From contig JANXZO010000010.1 of the NCBI GenBank assembly GCA_025355465.1, positions 1-52,018 on the forward strand: a DNA stretch of 52,018 nt, written 5' to 3'. Below are positions 8,659 to 17,544 of this stretch, piece after piece. This DNA comes from Bacteroidales bacterium (GTDB lineage Bacteria; Bacteroidota; Bacteroidia; Bacteroidales; FEN-979). The notes under the pieces are model-generated. The model was not told the DNA's origin, made no database searches, and was given only the letters and a program-made list of their open reading frames with translations. Numbering within the stretch: position 1 is the stretch's first letter; each line of letters opens with the position of its first letter. The position numbers and the translations under genes were made by a program.

Positions 8659-9603
8659 ATGATGACTGATCGTACAAAAGGCAGACTGGTACTGTTTTTC
8701 ATTTACATGATCGCATTCAGCCTGGCATTCTGGGCTGCAGCATCCAGTGGCTATGGCATTCTTCTCAAATCGGCCATCATGGTAGCCCTCGCCGTGGTAA
8801 TAATATTTCTGGGCAGTCTCGACCTTAACAACTCCAGCGTTTTCGACCCTTACTGGAGTGTTGCACCTCCGTTAATGGTGCTTTTTTACATCCTCGCAAT
8901 TGCCTTTGAACAACCAGACTATGCCGGACATTTTACATTTGCGGATACCAATGTTTCCCTGACATCACAGCCGGCCATGGCGAACTGGGCCTATTTTCCG
9001 CGATTGACCATAATTTTCCTCTTCACCTTGATCTACAGCATCAGGCTTACTTGGAATTTCCTGCGTGGCTGGCCGGGTTTGAAACATGAGGATTGGCGGT
9101 ATGTTGATTTCCGGAACAATACAGGGAAGTTCTACTGGGTTGTGAGCTTGTTCGGAATCCATTTGTTCCCTGCCCTGATGGTTTTCGGAGGGACACTCTC
9201 CATCTGGGTTGCCGTGGTACACGGAATGAAACCCATGGGGATCCTGGACATTGTAGCGATCCTGATTACAGGGTTTGCCATTCTCCTCGAAACAGTTTCT
9301 GATCGCCAGATGCGTATTTTCCTCAAGGACGAAGGGAACTCAGGCAAAACCATGAGCGAGGGATTATGGGGAGTTTCACGCCATCCGAATTACTTGGGTG
9401 AGATCAGTTTCTGGTGGGGGCTTTACCTTTTCGCCGTGGCGGCTAATCCGGCTTTTTGGTGGGTCATCATGGGGCCGGTTGCAATAACACTGATGTTTGT
9501 CTTTGCCAGCATCCCGATGATCGAAAAAAGGATGATGGCACGCCGCCCCGGCTATGCCGCATACAAGAACAAGGTGGCAATGCTTATTCCCTGGAAAATT
9601 TAA
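8659..9603 (+). CDS. DUF1295 / steroid 5-alpha-reductase-like membrane protein
   Basis: This 314-residue integral membrane protein has about eight hydrophobic segments. The conserved GVSRHPNYLGEISFWWGLYL block (about residues 238-257) marks the DUF1295 family. That family is related to isoprenylcysteine methyltransferases and steroid 5-alpha reductases, which bind SAM or NADPH at the membrane. The actual reaction in bacteria is mostly uncharacterised. It lies 53 bp after the ABC exporter on the same strand and could share its transcript. It ends 13 bp from the convergent PBP gene. Confidence 0.82.
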   Translation: MMTDRTKGRLVLFFIYMIAFSLAFWAAASSGYGILLKSAIMVALAVVIIFLGSLDLNNSSVFDPYWSVAPPLMVLFYILAIAFEQPDYAGHFTFADTNVSLTSQPAMANWAYFPRLTIIFLFTLIYSIRLTWNFLRGWPGLKHEDWRYVDFRNNTGKFYWVVSLFGIHLFPALMVFGGTLSIWVAVVHGMKPMGILDIVAILITGFAILLETVSDRQMRIFLKDEGNSGKTMSEGLWGVSRHPNYLGEISFWWGLYLFAVAANPAFWWVIMGPVAITLMFVFASIPMIEKRMMARRPGYAAYKNKVAMLIPWKI

Positions 9604-9615
9604 GCTTTTGCTGCC

Positions 9616-10461
9616 TTACAGTTCTGCAACCTTAACGAGGACCGCTTCCAGTTTCTTCTTCATGGGTTTAACACGGCAATCGAAATCATTGACAATAAAC
9701 GAGAAGATCAGCCTGTGACCTGAAACGGTGTGGGCATAACCCGCGAAACTTTTCACTGCCGCAATAGTGCCTGTTTTTGCACGGATCCGGCCTTCTGCTG
9801 CGGTTCCTTTCATGGCCCTGTGCAATGTTCCGCTGATGCCGGCAAGCGGAAGGGATTCAAAAAACACTTGATAATAGGGGGAGGTCCGCATGGCATATAA
9901 CGCATCCACGAGTTGTTTTGGAGAGATGGCATTGTGGCGTGAAAGACCGTTGCCATCGTCGAAAACCATCCCGTCGGTATCCACGCCTTTGTCCTTCCAG
10001 AATCGAAGAATCGTTTTAGCTCCTGCCGCCGTGGTTGGCGTCTCGGATATTTTTCCGCCGATTTTCCGGAGAAGTTTCGAAGAGCGCCAGTTGACACTCA
10101 TCTGATTGGTGACCGTAACCTCCTTGATAACCGGAGGACCGAAGATCTCAAGCGCCGCGCCCGTAACAAAAATTTTAAGTGTTGATGCCGGGATCATCAT
10201 TTTTTTTGCGTTCCATTCTGCCACAATGACCGGCTGCTTGGAGGTAACATCGATGATGAAATATCCAAGGGTCGCCGGAACCAGGCAGGGGTCCTTTTTT
10301 AAATTTTCCAGCGCAAGAAGTAATGTGTCATAATTGGTCTTCTTCTCTGCCTGTGCATGAACCGGAAGTCCGGGGTTCGTTTTTTTTTGTGCAGGCCCAT
10401 CCTGGCAGGAAGAAAATATGATCAGGAAAATTGTTAGGGTGAGGGTGTTTTTGAGGAGCAT
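9616..10461 (-). CDS. Minimal PBP4-like D-Ala-D-Ala carboxypeptidase/endopeptidase (S13), lipoprotein
   Basis: The start at 10461 is preferred over 10485 because it places a lipobox Cys at residue 19 (IFLIIFSSC), as in two other lipoproteins here. The length is then 281 residues. S13 motifs are seen in order: SxxK at Ser93-Lys96 (PASTLK), SxN at Ser122-Asn124 (QMSVNWRSS), a DGNGLSRHN block, and KTG at Lys229 (AKTGTI). The SxN-KTG spacing (107) is close to E. coli PBP4 (111), but SxxK-SxN is only 29 residues against 244. The large domain II/III insert is therefore absent. The enzyme should cleave peptidoglycan stem peptides or cross-links in the periplasm, and the missing domains may alter substrate recognition. 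Confidence 0.85.
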   Translation of the reverse strand: MLLKNTLTLTIFLIIFSSCQDGPAQKKTNPGLPVHAQAEKKTNYDTLLLALENLKKDPCLVPATLGYFIIDVTSKQPVIVAEWNAKKMMIPASTLKIFVTGAALEIFGPPVIKEVTVTNQMSVNWRSSKLLRKIGGKISETPTTAAGAKTILRFWKDKGVDTDGMVFDDGNGLSRHNAISPKQLVDALYAMRTSPYYQVFFESLPLAGISGTLHRAMKGTAAEGRIRAKTGTIAAVKSFAGYAHTVSGHRLIFSFIVNDFDCRVKPMKKKLEAVLVKVAEL

Positions 10462-10648
10462 GGGAACCGGCAAGATTTTTGCCAAAGATCGGAAAAATCT
10501 GCATTTTGTTTGGCATTATCACACGGATTTATCCTCCTTTTTTTGTTAAATAACCTTAAATATGTGTTCCGTTTTTCGTTTTTCCCGATTATATTTTATA
10601 CTTTCGCTCCCCGTTAATTGTTTAGAATCAGAATAAATAGAAAAATTC

Positions 10649-12157
10649 ATGATCAAAAAAATACTGGTAGCCAACCGTGGAGAGATCGCTGTTCGTGTAA
10701 TGCGATCATGCCGCGAATTAGGTATTGGAACGGTAGCGGTCTTTTCGGATGCAGATCGCACGGCAATGCATGTTCGCTATGCCGACGAAGCTTACAACAT
10801 AGGGCCGGCGCCATCCAGAGAGAGTTACCTTAACATCGACAACATCATTGGTGCGGCGAAAAAATCGGGGGCGGATGCCATCCACCCCGGGTATGGATTC
10901 CTCTCAGAAAATGCTGCCTTCTCCAGGCGTTGCAGTGAGGTAGGAATAAAGTTCATCGGCCCGGATGCCTATGCCATTACCACCATGGGCGATAAAATTA
11001 CCGCCAGACAAACCATGATCAGGTCGGGGGTGCCGGTTGTTCCCGGAACAACGGAGAAACTCACCGACGAGAAAAAGGCCGTGGAGGTTGTGAATGAAAT
11101 AGGTTTCCCGATCATGATTAAAGCATCGGGAGGTGGCGGTGGTAAAGGCATGCGCCTCGTAAGAAGCATGGAAGACCTCCTGCCTATGCTCCGCATGGCC
11201 CGCTCTGAAGCCATGAATGCATTTGGCGATGATGCCGTTTATATTGAAAAGTATATCGAGTCGCCTCACCATATCGAATTTCAGATCCTGGCCGATCAGC
11301 ATGGCAATGTTGTTCACCTTTTTGAGCGTGAATGCTCCATTCAGCGACGTCACCAGAAGGTCATTGAGGAGACACCCTCCCCGCTCATGAATCCTGAATT
11401 GCGCAATGAGATGGGAGAAAAAGCCGTCGCAGCCGCAAAAGCAGTGAACTATGAAGGGGCAGGTACCATCGAATTTATTGTAAGTGATAACCTGAATTAT
11501 TATTTCCTGGAGATGAATACCCGCCTTCAGGTAGAACATCCTGTAACTGAGCGGGTTGTTGGCGTAGACCTGGTAAAGGAACAGATCAATATTGCCAACG
11601 GTCTCGCCCTGTCGTTCAAACAGGAGGACCTGAAACAACATGGTCATGCGATTCAATGCCGTATCTATGCGGAAGATCCGGATAACAACTTCATGCCCAA
11701 TCCCGGTATCATCAAGCATATTACCGAGCCACTGGGTCTTGGCGTTCGTTACGACGGTTATGTTTATGAAGGATATGAGATCCCGATGTATTATGACCCG
11801 ATGATATGTAAGCTGATAACCTGGGGCCAAACCAGACCGGAAGCCATTGCCAGAATGCGTCGTGCACTCTATGAATACAAGATTACCGGGGTGATCACTT
11901 CCATCAAGTTTCTTGAGCGGATCATGGATATTCCTTCATTTATCGCAGGAAAATACACTACCCACTTCATAGAAGAGAATTCCGAAAAACTCCTGCTCAA
12001 GAAAAAATGCGGTACCGAATGTGAAGATATGGCCTTCATTGCTGCCTTCGTGAACTATATGGATAAACTTGAAAAGATTCAGCCTCCCAAATATACCGAT
12101 GCACTCGGCTCCAACTGGAAGGACTTCGGCAGGAAACGGAATGTCTTACGCTTATAA
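10649..12157 (+). CDS. Biotin carboxylase subunit of an acyl-CoA carboxylase
   Basis: This 502-residue protein has the biotin carboxylase fold. The N-terminal domain starts IKKILVANRGEIAVRVMRSC. The ATP-grasp domain has the glycine-rich loop ASGGGGGKGMRLV and the ERECSIQRRHQKVIEE and EMNTRLQVEHPVTE active-site blocks, and there is a C-terminal domain. It carboxylates biotin on the carrier protein using ATP and bicarbonate. It is about 50 residues longer than AccC but lacks the carrier domain of PccA. That domain is the separate gene 9 bp downstream, and the carboxyltransferase follows it. Confidence 0.92.
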   Translation: MIKKILVANRGEIAVRVMRSCRELGIGTVAVFSDADRTAMHVRYADEAYNIGPAPSRESYLNIDNIIGAAKKSGADAIHPGYGFLSENAAFSRRCSEVGIKFIGPDAYAITTMGDKITARQTMIRSGVPVVPGTTEKLTDEKKAVEVVNEIGFPIMIKASGGGGGKGMRLVRSMEDLLPMLRMARSEAMNAFGDDAVYIEKYIESPHHIEFQILADQHGNVVHLFERECSIQRRHQKVIEETPSPLMNPELRNEMGEKAVAAAKAVNYEGAGTIEFIVSDNLNYYFLEMNTRLQVEHPVTERVVGVDLVKEQINIANGLALSFKQEDLKQHGHAIQCRIYAEDPDNNFMPNPGIIKHITEPLGLGVRYDGYVYEGYEIPMYYDPMICKLITWGQTRPEAIARMRRALYEYKITGVITSIKFLERIMDIPSFIAGKYTTHFIEENSEKLLLKKKCGTECEDMAFIAAFVNYMDKLEKIQPPKYTDALGSNWKDFGRKRNVLRL

Positions 12158-12166
12158 ATATTGATT

Positions 12167-12676
12167 ATGTCATACGAAATTAGTAACGGGAACCGTACTG
12201 CCAAGATCGACCTGCTCAACCGGGTAGGAAACAAAGCATTGATTGCTGTGGATGGTCATAAATACGATATCGACATTGTGGAGGTGGAGGCGGGTGTTTA
12301 TTCGATTCTTTTCAATGGAGAATCCTATAACATAGAGTTGATCGAAAGTGAATCAAGCAAAAAATACATTGTAAACACCTTTGCAAAGACCTTCAACATC
12401 GAAGTGATCGATGCTGAGTCAAAATACATCAGCAACCGGAACAAGGGTGCTGGTTTGGAAGGAGCCAATCAGATTGCCTCCCCCATGCCGGGCAAAGTTG
12501 TTAGAATACCGGTATCGGTTGGCGAACAGGTTACTGCAGGTCAGACCCTCATCGTGGTTGAAGCCATGAAGATGCAGAGCGAATTCAAATCCACAGGCGA
12601 TAAGATTATCAGGGAGATCCTTGTTAAGGAGGGCGACATTGTTAATGCGCATCAGGTTATGTTAAAATTGGAATAA
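12167..12676 (+). CDS. Biotin carboxyl carrier protein
   Basis: The ATG at 12167 is preferred to the TTG two codons earlier; the product is 169 residues. The C-terminal 70 residues form the biotinyl domain, with SPMPGKVVRI and the biotinylation motif EAMKMQSE (Lys135). The N-terminal 100 residues resemble the BT-like region of propionyl-CoA carboxylase alpha subunits, which docks the carrier to the carboxyltransferase core. It sits between the biotin carboxylase and carboxyltransferase genes and ferries carboxybiotin between them. Confidence 0.92.
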   Translation: MSYEISNGNRTAKIDLLNRVGNKALIAVDGHKYDIDIVEVEAGVYSILFNGESYNIELIESESSKKYIVNTFAKTFNIEVIDAESKYISNRNKGAGLEGANQIASPMPGKVVRIPVSVGEQVTAGQTLIVVEAMKMQSEFKSTGDKIIREILVKEGDIVNAHQVMLKLE

Positions 12677-12687
12677 AAGTATAGACT

Positions 12688-14226
12688 ATGCTATCACTGG
12701 ACGAATCCTACAAACTTTTTGAAGATAAAAAGCATCAGGCCGATTTGGGCGGTGGTGCTGAGAAAATTGCCAAGATTCACAAGAGCGGACGGCTGACAGC
12801 CCGTGAACGGATACTTGGTTTGCTCGACCCGAATACCTTTGTTGAAACCGATAAACTGGTAATGCATCGTTGCCACGACTTCGGAATGAACAAGAACAAG
12901 ATTCCTGGCGACGGAATGGTCACCGGCTATGGAAAGATCGACGGCCGTTTGATCTTCGTCTTTGCCCAGGATTTTACCGTCTTTGGCGGTACGATGAGCC
13001 GGGCAAATGCCGACAAGGTGGTCAAGATCATGGATATGGCCATGCAGATGGGCGCTCCGCTGATCGGGCTCAACGACTCCGGGGGAGCGCGTATTCAGGA
13101 AGGTGTTGAGAGCCTGGCTGGTTATGCTGATATCTTTTACCGCAACGTCAGAGCATCAGGCGTTATCCCGCAAATCAGCGCCATCCTTGGTCCTTGTGCA
13201 GGGGGTGCCGTTTACTCTCCGGCCATGACCGATTTTATTTTCATGGTAAAGGATAGCAGCTATATGTTCGTTACGGGTCCGGAAGTTATCAAGACGGTTA
13301 CCCACGAAGAGGTTACCATGGATGAACTGGGTGGCGCCATGACCCACAACAGCAAGAGCGGAGTTGCTCATTTCGCCGCTGAGGATGATGAACAGGTACT
13401 TCTCATGGTACGCGAACTGATGAGTTTCCTCCCCGCCAACAACATGGAGGATCCGCCCACCAAGCCCTGTACCGACGATGTGATGCGGCAGGATGAAAAA
13501 CTCCAGTCCCTCATACCGGCCGACCCGAACAAACCTTACGATATGAAGGAGATTATCACCACCGTGGTCGATAACCATAATTTCTTCGAGGTACAACCCC
13601 ACTATGCTCAGAATATCATCATCGGTTTTGCACGGCTGAGTGGGAAGCCGGTGGGAATTGTCGCCAACCAGCCTGCATTCCTGGCCGGGGTGCTCGACAT
13701 CAACTCCTCTGTTAAAGCTGCCAGATTTGTAAGGTTCTGCGACTGTTTCAATATTCCGCTCATTACCTTTGTTGATGTTCCCGGCTTTCTGCCCGGTACA
13801 AACCAGGAGTTTGGCGGGATCATCAAGCATGGAGCCAAACTGCTTTACGCCTACAGCGAAGCCACTGTCCCTAAAATCACCGTCATCACCCGCAAAGCCT
13901 ATGGCGGTGCCTACGACGTGATGTCCAGCAAACATATCGGCGGTGATGTAAACTATGCTTACCCCATTGCCGAAATCGCAGTGATGGGACCCGAAGGTGC
14001 CGTAAATATTATCCACAAAGGAAAACTGACCGAAGAGGAGCGGGCCGAAGCTGTTGACAGCTACCGCAAAACCTTCGCCAGCCCTTACAAAGCAGCAGAG
14101 CTTGGCTACATCGATGAGATCATCTATCCCAAAGAGACCCGGACAAAACTAATCCAGGCATTGGATCTTACACAACATAAAAGCAAAACCAATCCACCGA
14201 AAAAGCACGGAAATATTCCATTGTGA
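12688..14226 (+). CDS. Acyl-CoA carboxylase carboxyltransferase (PccB/MmdA family)
   Basis: This 512-residue protein contains both crotonase-like halves. The N-half has [15 protein letters not shown] and the oxyanion region [12 protein letters not shown]. The C-half has [20 protein letters not shown] and [13 protein letters not shown]. Together with the two upstream genes this makes a complete biotin-dependent carboxylase. The family covers propionyl-CoA carboxylase and the carboxyltransferase of methylmalonyl-CoA decarboxylase. The linked biotin carboxylase argues for ATP-driven carboxylation of propionyl- or acetyl-CoA rather than the sodium-pumping decarboxylase. The exact acyl-CoA is not settled by sequence inspection. 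Confidence 0.92.
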   Translation: MLSLDESYKLFEDKKHQADLGGGAEKIAKIHKSGRLTARERILGLLDPNTFVETDKLVMHRCHDFGMNKNKIPGDGMVTGYGKIDGRLIFVFAQDFTVFGGTMSRANADKVVKIMDMAMQMGAPLIGLNDSGGARIQEGVESLAGYADIFYRNVRASGVIPQISAILGPCAGGAVYSPAMTDFIFMVKDSSYMFVTGPEVIKTVTHEEVTMDELGGAMTHNSKSGVAHFAAEDDEQVLLMVRELMSFLPANNMEDPPTKPCTDDVMRQDEKLQSLIPADPNKPYDMKEIITTVVDNHNFFEVQPHYAQNIIIGFARLSGKPVGIVANQPAFLAGVLDINSSVKAARFVRFCDCFNIPLITFVDVPGFLPGTNQEFGGIIKHGAKLLYAYSEATVPKITVITRKAYGGAYDVMSSKHIGGDVNYAYPIAEIAVMGPEGAVNIIHKGKLTEEERAEAVDSYRKTFASPYKAAELGYIDEIIYPKETRTKLIQALDLTQHKSKTNPPKKHGNIPL

Positions 14227-14411
14227 TATCTGAATGTCCGGGTTTACGATGTAATCTCTGAGTCCATTTTTTGGGACTGACCTGACTTGGATTCCGCACC
14301 ATAGCACGGCCAATCAGCGGTGCGCAGTATGCACTCATTCAGCAATTTATTTTCAAATGCAGTCACTGCATAACGGCAAGGGCAACAAAATCAATAGTAA
14401 CAAACATTTCA

Positions 14412-14419
14412 TACCTTTG
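14412..14419 (+). promoter_or_regulatory. -7 element for the M20 amidohydrolase
   Basis: TACCTTTG, a perfect TAnnTTTG, lies 18 nt before the ATG at 14438 and downstream of the first in-frame ATG (14357), so it decides the start. No clear -33 element is seen. Confidence 0.45.
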
Positions 14420-14437
14420 CAATCCAATATCAACTTT

Positions 14438-15637
14438 ATGACATCGCTTCAGGACAGGATCAGGCAGCTATCTTCGGACCTGTTTCCTGAGATGGTCGCT
14501 ATCCGCCGGCATCTCCATCAATACCCTGAACTTTCAAAAATGGAGTTTCAGACCATGGAATTTGTCTGCTCCCGGCTGAATGAATACGGCATTCCGTTCA
14601 GGAAGGAGATTGCCGGAACAGGCATTATGGCGCTGATCGAAGGAAGAAATCCCGGTTCGCGGTGCATCGGTCTTCGTGCCGACATGGATGCCCTTCCGAT
14701 CCAGGAGATCAATGAGGTGGAGTACAAGTCGAACCACCCGGGCGTGATGCATGCTTGCGGACACGATGTACACACCACCATTCTGCTTGGTGCCGCCCGC
14801 ATCCTGAAAAACCTGTCCGGTGAATGGGAAGGGACCCTGAAACTCTTTTTTCAACCTTCAGAAGAGACTTACCCGGGGGGAGCAATATCAATGATCAACG
14901 AAGGCGTTCTCGAAGATCCCAGCCCTGAATTTATTATTGGCCAGCATGTTTTTCCACTGCTGAATGCCGGGATGGCAGGCTTCTGCCCCGGACTTTTCAT
15001 GGCCTCAACCGATGAGTTCTTCCTCACCGTAAAAGGCAAAGGCGGACATGGTGCAATGCCTCAACTGGCAGTGGATCCGATCCTGATTGCAGCGCATATC
15101 GTCATTGCGCTGCAACAGATTGTGAGCCGTAATGCCAACCCGATCGTTCCCACTGTGGTAACCATCGGGCGGATCATCGGTGAAGGACGAACAAATGTGA
15201 TCCCCCGCGAGGTGACGATGGATGGCACGGTGCGTACATTCGACGAGGCCTGGAGAAAACAGGTGCATGAAAAGATTCGTACCATCGCAACTCTTACCGC
15301 TGAAGCCATGGGCGGGCAATGTGAAGTAAAATTCGCCGCCGGTTACCCATTCCTCAACAACGATCAGGACCTCACCACCCGGTTGAGATCACTAGCCGGA
15401 ACCTACCTCGGAAATGAAAATGCTGTTTCGGTAGACCAAAAGATGGGAGCCGAAGACTTTGCCTACTTTGCCCAGGCACGGCCATCGTGTTTTTACGCCC
15501 TTGGCATTGCCAACCCTGCATTGGGAATCAAGGGAAACCTTCACACCGCCGATTTTAATGTAGACGAAACCTCCATTGATACGGGTATCGGGCTTATGAC
15601 CTGGATTGCATTGAACCTGATGCAGGGATCAAAGTAA
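14438..15637 (+). CDS. M20-family amidohydrolase (N-acyl-amino-acid / hippurate hydrolase type)
   Basis: This is 399 residues from the ATG at 14438; the frame opens at 14357, but those 27 residues precede the fold and the promoter. M20D metal-site blocks are present: LRADMDALPIQE, HACGHDVHTT (Cys107, His109), PSEETYPGGA (Glu142/143) and GQHVFP (His170), plus a terminal LHTADFNVDE. These enzymes hydrolyse N-acyl or N-acetyl amino acids, indole-amino-acid conjugates or similar amides in the cytoplasm. It is followed closely by the TPR gene. Confidence 0.88.
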   Translation: MTSLQDRIRQLSSDLFPEMVAIRRHLHQYPELSKMEFQTMEFVCSRLNEYGIPFRKEIAGTGIMALIEGRNPGSRCIGLRADMDALPIQEINEVEYKSNHPGVMHACGHDVHTTILLGAARILKNLSGEWEGTLKLFFQPSEETYPGGAISMINEGVLEDPSPEFIIGQHVFPLLNAGMAGFCPGLFMASTDEFFLTVKGKGGHGAMPQLAVDPILIAAHIVIALQQIVSRNANPIVPTVVTIGRIIGEGRTNVIPREVTMDGTVRTFDEAWRKQVHEKIRTIATLTAEAMGGQCEVKFAAGYPFLNNDQDLTTRLRSLAGTYLGNENAVSVDQKMGAEDFAYFAQARPSCFYALGIANPALGIKGNLHTADFNVDETSIDTGIGLMTWIALNLMQGSK

Positions 15638-15649
15638 CCACAAGCGACC

Positions 15650-17542
15650 ATGGGAAAATTCATGATCCGGGGCAGCCTCTTATTTTTGCTATTCATTCTT
15701 TACTTTTTACTTGTCACTTTTCACGCGGTGGCTCAGGATCGTCCGGGTGGTGGAACGTTGTTGCCTTTTCAACAAAATGCACCAACAGCAGGGAACGACG
15801 ATGAACTTGCCATGCAGTACTACCAGATGCGGGATTTTTCCAAGGCGGCCATGATCTATGAACGGCTTTACGAGCAGAAACCGACAAGCTACTATTACAC
15901 CTACCTGCTTTTCTGCCTGGTGGAGACCAAGGAGTTCAGCAAAGCTGAAAAGATTATCAGGCATCAGCAGCGAACCGAACCCAACGCACTTAAATACCTT
16001 GTTGATCTGGGTTATGTAAATTACCGCGAAGGGGATACCGGAAAAGCCGGAAAGCTTTATGAAGAGGCTTTGAAAAAACTGGGACCTGACCAGCAACAGA
16101 TCTTCGACCTTTCCAATGCTTTTATCCAGAAAGGGGAAAACGAATATGCAATAAAGACCTACCTGAAAGGACGTCAGTTGGTTACAACCTATCCCTTCGG
16201 ATTCGAACTGGCAGGTATTTACGAACGCACGGGCGACTTCAGGAACGCAATGGAGGAGTACCTGAACCTGCTCGATTTCAACAAGAGCTACCTGAATACG
16301 GTGGAAGACCGCATTCAGTCGATCCTGGCCCTCGATGTTGACAATGAAAAAACCGAAACATTCCGTAAACTGATCCTTTCAAGGGTCCAGAAAAATCCTG
16401 AGAAAACATCATTTACTGAATTACTATGGTGGTTTTCTATTCAGCAAAAGGATTTTAATCTGGCCCTTTTGCAGGCCAAAGCGCTTGACCGGCGACTTCA
16501 GGAAAATGGTGAACGGCTGATTCAGCTTGCCGGAATGGCCGTCTCCAATGAAAATTATGAAGTAGCCCTGCAGGCATACCAATACCTTGTTGCAAAAGGT
16601 CATAATTACACCTACTACGATTACAGTCGCCGGGAGCTGGTGAATACACGTTACAAAATGGTTGTTGCACAACCCTCACCCTCTGGTAAACAACTCGACC
16701 TGTTGCAGAAGGAGCTTCGGGAGGAACTGAAATCCAGCGGTGAAAATGCCATGAACGTGACCATCATGAAAAATCTTGCTCACCTCGAAGGGTTCTATCT
16801 GGGGAGACCAGACTCTGCCATAGAGATCCTGAACCGGGCCATTGAACTGGGAGGTTCCACCCCGCAGGAACGATCGGAATGTAAACTGGAGCTGGCAGAT
16901 ATACTTCTGTTTACCGATGATGTATGGCAGGCAACTCTCCTTTATCAGCAAGTTTATAAGGATTTCAAGAATGATGTGCTTGGCCAGGAGGCGAAGTTTA
17001 AAAATACCATGCTCTCGTTTTATATCGGAGAGTTTAAATGGGCCAAGGCACAGGCAGATGTTCTGAAAGCCGCAACCTCAAAGCTGATTGCCAACGACGC
17101 ACTGGCCCTTTCCCTGCTGATCAGTGAAAACCAGGATCCCGACAGCAACACTGTAGCTCTTACCCTTTATGCCAAAGCTGATTTGCTCGACTACCGGAAT
17201 TCCGGAGACCTGGCGCTGAAAACCCTGGATTCTATTCCTGCAAGGTTTTCCGACCATCCAATCCTGGAGCGGGTTTATTATAAAAAAGCAGAGATCCTCA
17301 GAAAACACGGAGAATATTTGATGGCGGATTCCCTTTTCGGCGAAGTGGTCAAAAAATATCCAACCGGGGTAATGGCGGATGAAGCCCTGATGCAACAGGC
17401 TGAATTGAATGAACAGCAACTTGGGAATAAACAAAAAGCCATGGCAGCCTACCAGGAGCTGCTTGATAAATTTCCCGGCAGTATTTTTGTGCCTGAGGCG
17501 CGCAAAAAATTCCGGTTGTTGCGTGGAGACGTGTTAAAATAG
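15650..17542 (+). CDS. Secreted or periplasmic TPR-repeat protein
   Basis: This 630-residue protein starts with a signal sequence (RGSLLFLLFILYFLLVTFHAVAQ). The rest is a series of helical tetratricopeptide-type repeats, such as AMQYYQMRDFSKAAMIYERL and ALMQQAELNEQQLGNKQKAM. The last repeats resemble YbgF/BamD-type TPRs with the AxxxYxxLLDKFPGS pattern. TPR solenoids mediate protein contacts, often in envelope complexes; no partner is evident. It ends 2 bp before rsmA, so the two are probably cotranscribed. Confidence 0.8.
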   Translation: MGKFMIRGSLLFLLFILYFLLVTFHAVAQDRPGGGTLLPFQQNAPTAGNDDELAMQYYQMRDFSKAAMIYERLYEQKPTSYYYTYLLFCLVETKEFSKAEKIIRHQQRTEPNALKYLVDLGYVNYREGDTGKAGKLYEEALKKLGPDQQQIFDLSNAFIQKGENEYAIKTYLKGRQLVTTYPFGFELAGIYERTGDFRNAMEEYLNLLDFNKSYLNTVEDRIQSILALDVDNEKTETFRKLILSRVQKNPEKTSFTELLWWFSIQQKDFNLALLQAKALDRRLQENGERLIQLAGMAVSNENYEVALQAYQYLVAKGHNYTYYDYSRRELVNTRYKMVVAQPSPSGKQLDLLQKELREELKSSGENAMNVTIMKNLAHLEGFYLGRPDSAIEILNRAIELGGSTPQERSECKLELADILLFTDDVWQATLLYQQVYKDFKNDVLGQEAKFKNTMLSFYIGEFKWAKAQADVLKAATSKLIANDALALSLLISENQDPDSNTVALTLYAKADLLDYRNSGDLALKTLDSIPARFSDHPILERVYYKKAEILRKHGEYLMADSLFGEVVKKYPTGVMADEALMQQAELNEQQLGNKQKAMAAYQELLDKFPGSIFVPEARKKFRLLRGDVLK

Positions 17543-17544
17543 TT

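Noticed and set aside
10904-11830. 308-codon antisense ORF in the biotin carboxylase gene
   Set aside because: No recognisable motif; the sense strand is an unambiguous biotin carboxylase.
13156-14016. 286-codon antisense ORF in the carboxyltransferase gene
   Set aside because: Shadow of a conserved coding strand with no protein-like features of its own.
14295-14325. Hairpin CGCACC/GGTGCG upstream of the M20 gene as a terminator
   Set aside because: The 6-bp stem has a 19-nt loop and no T run after it.
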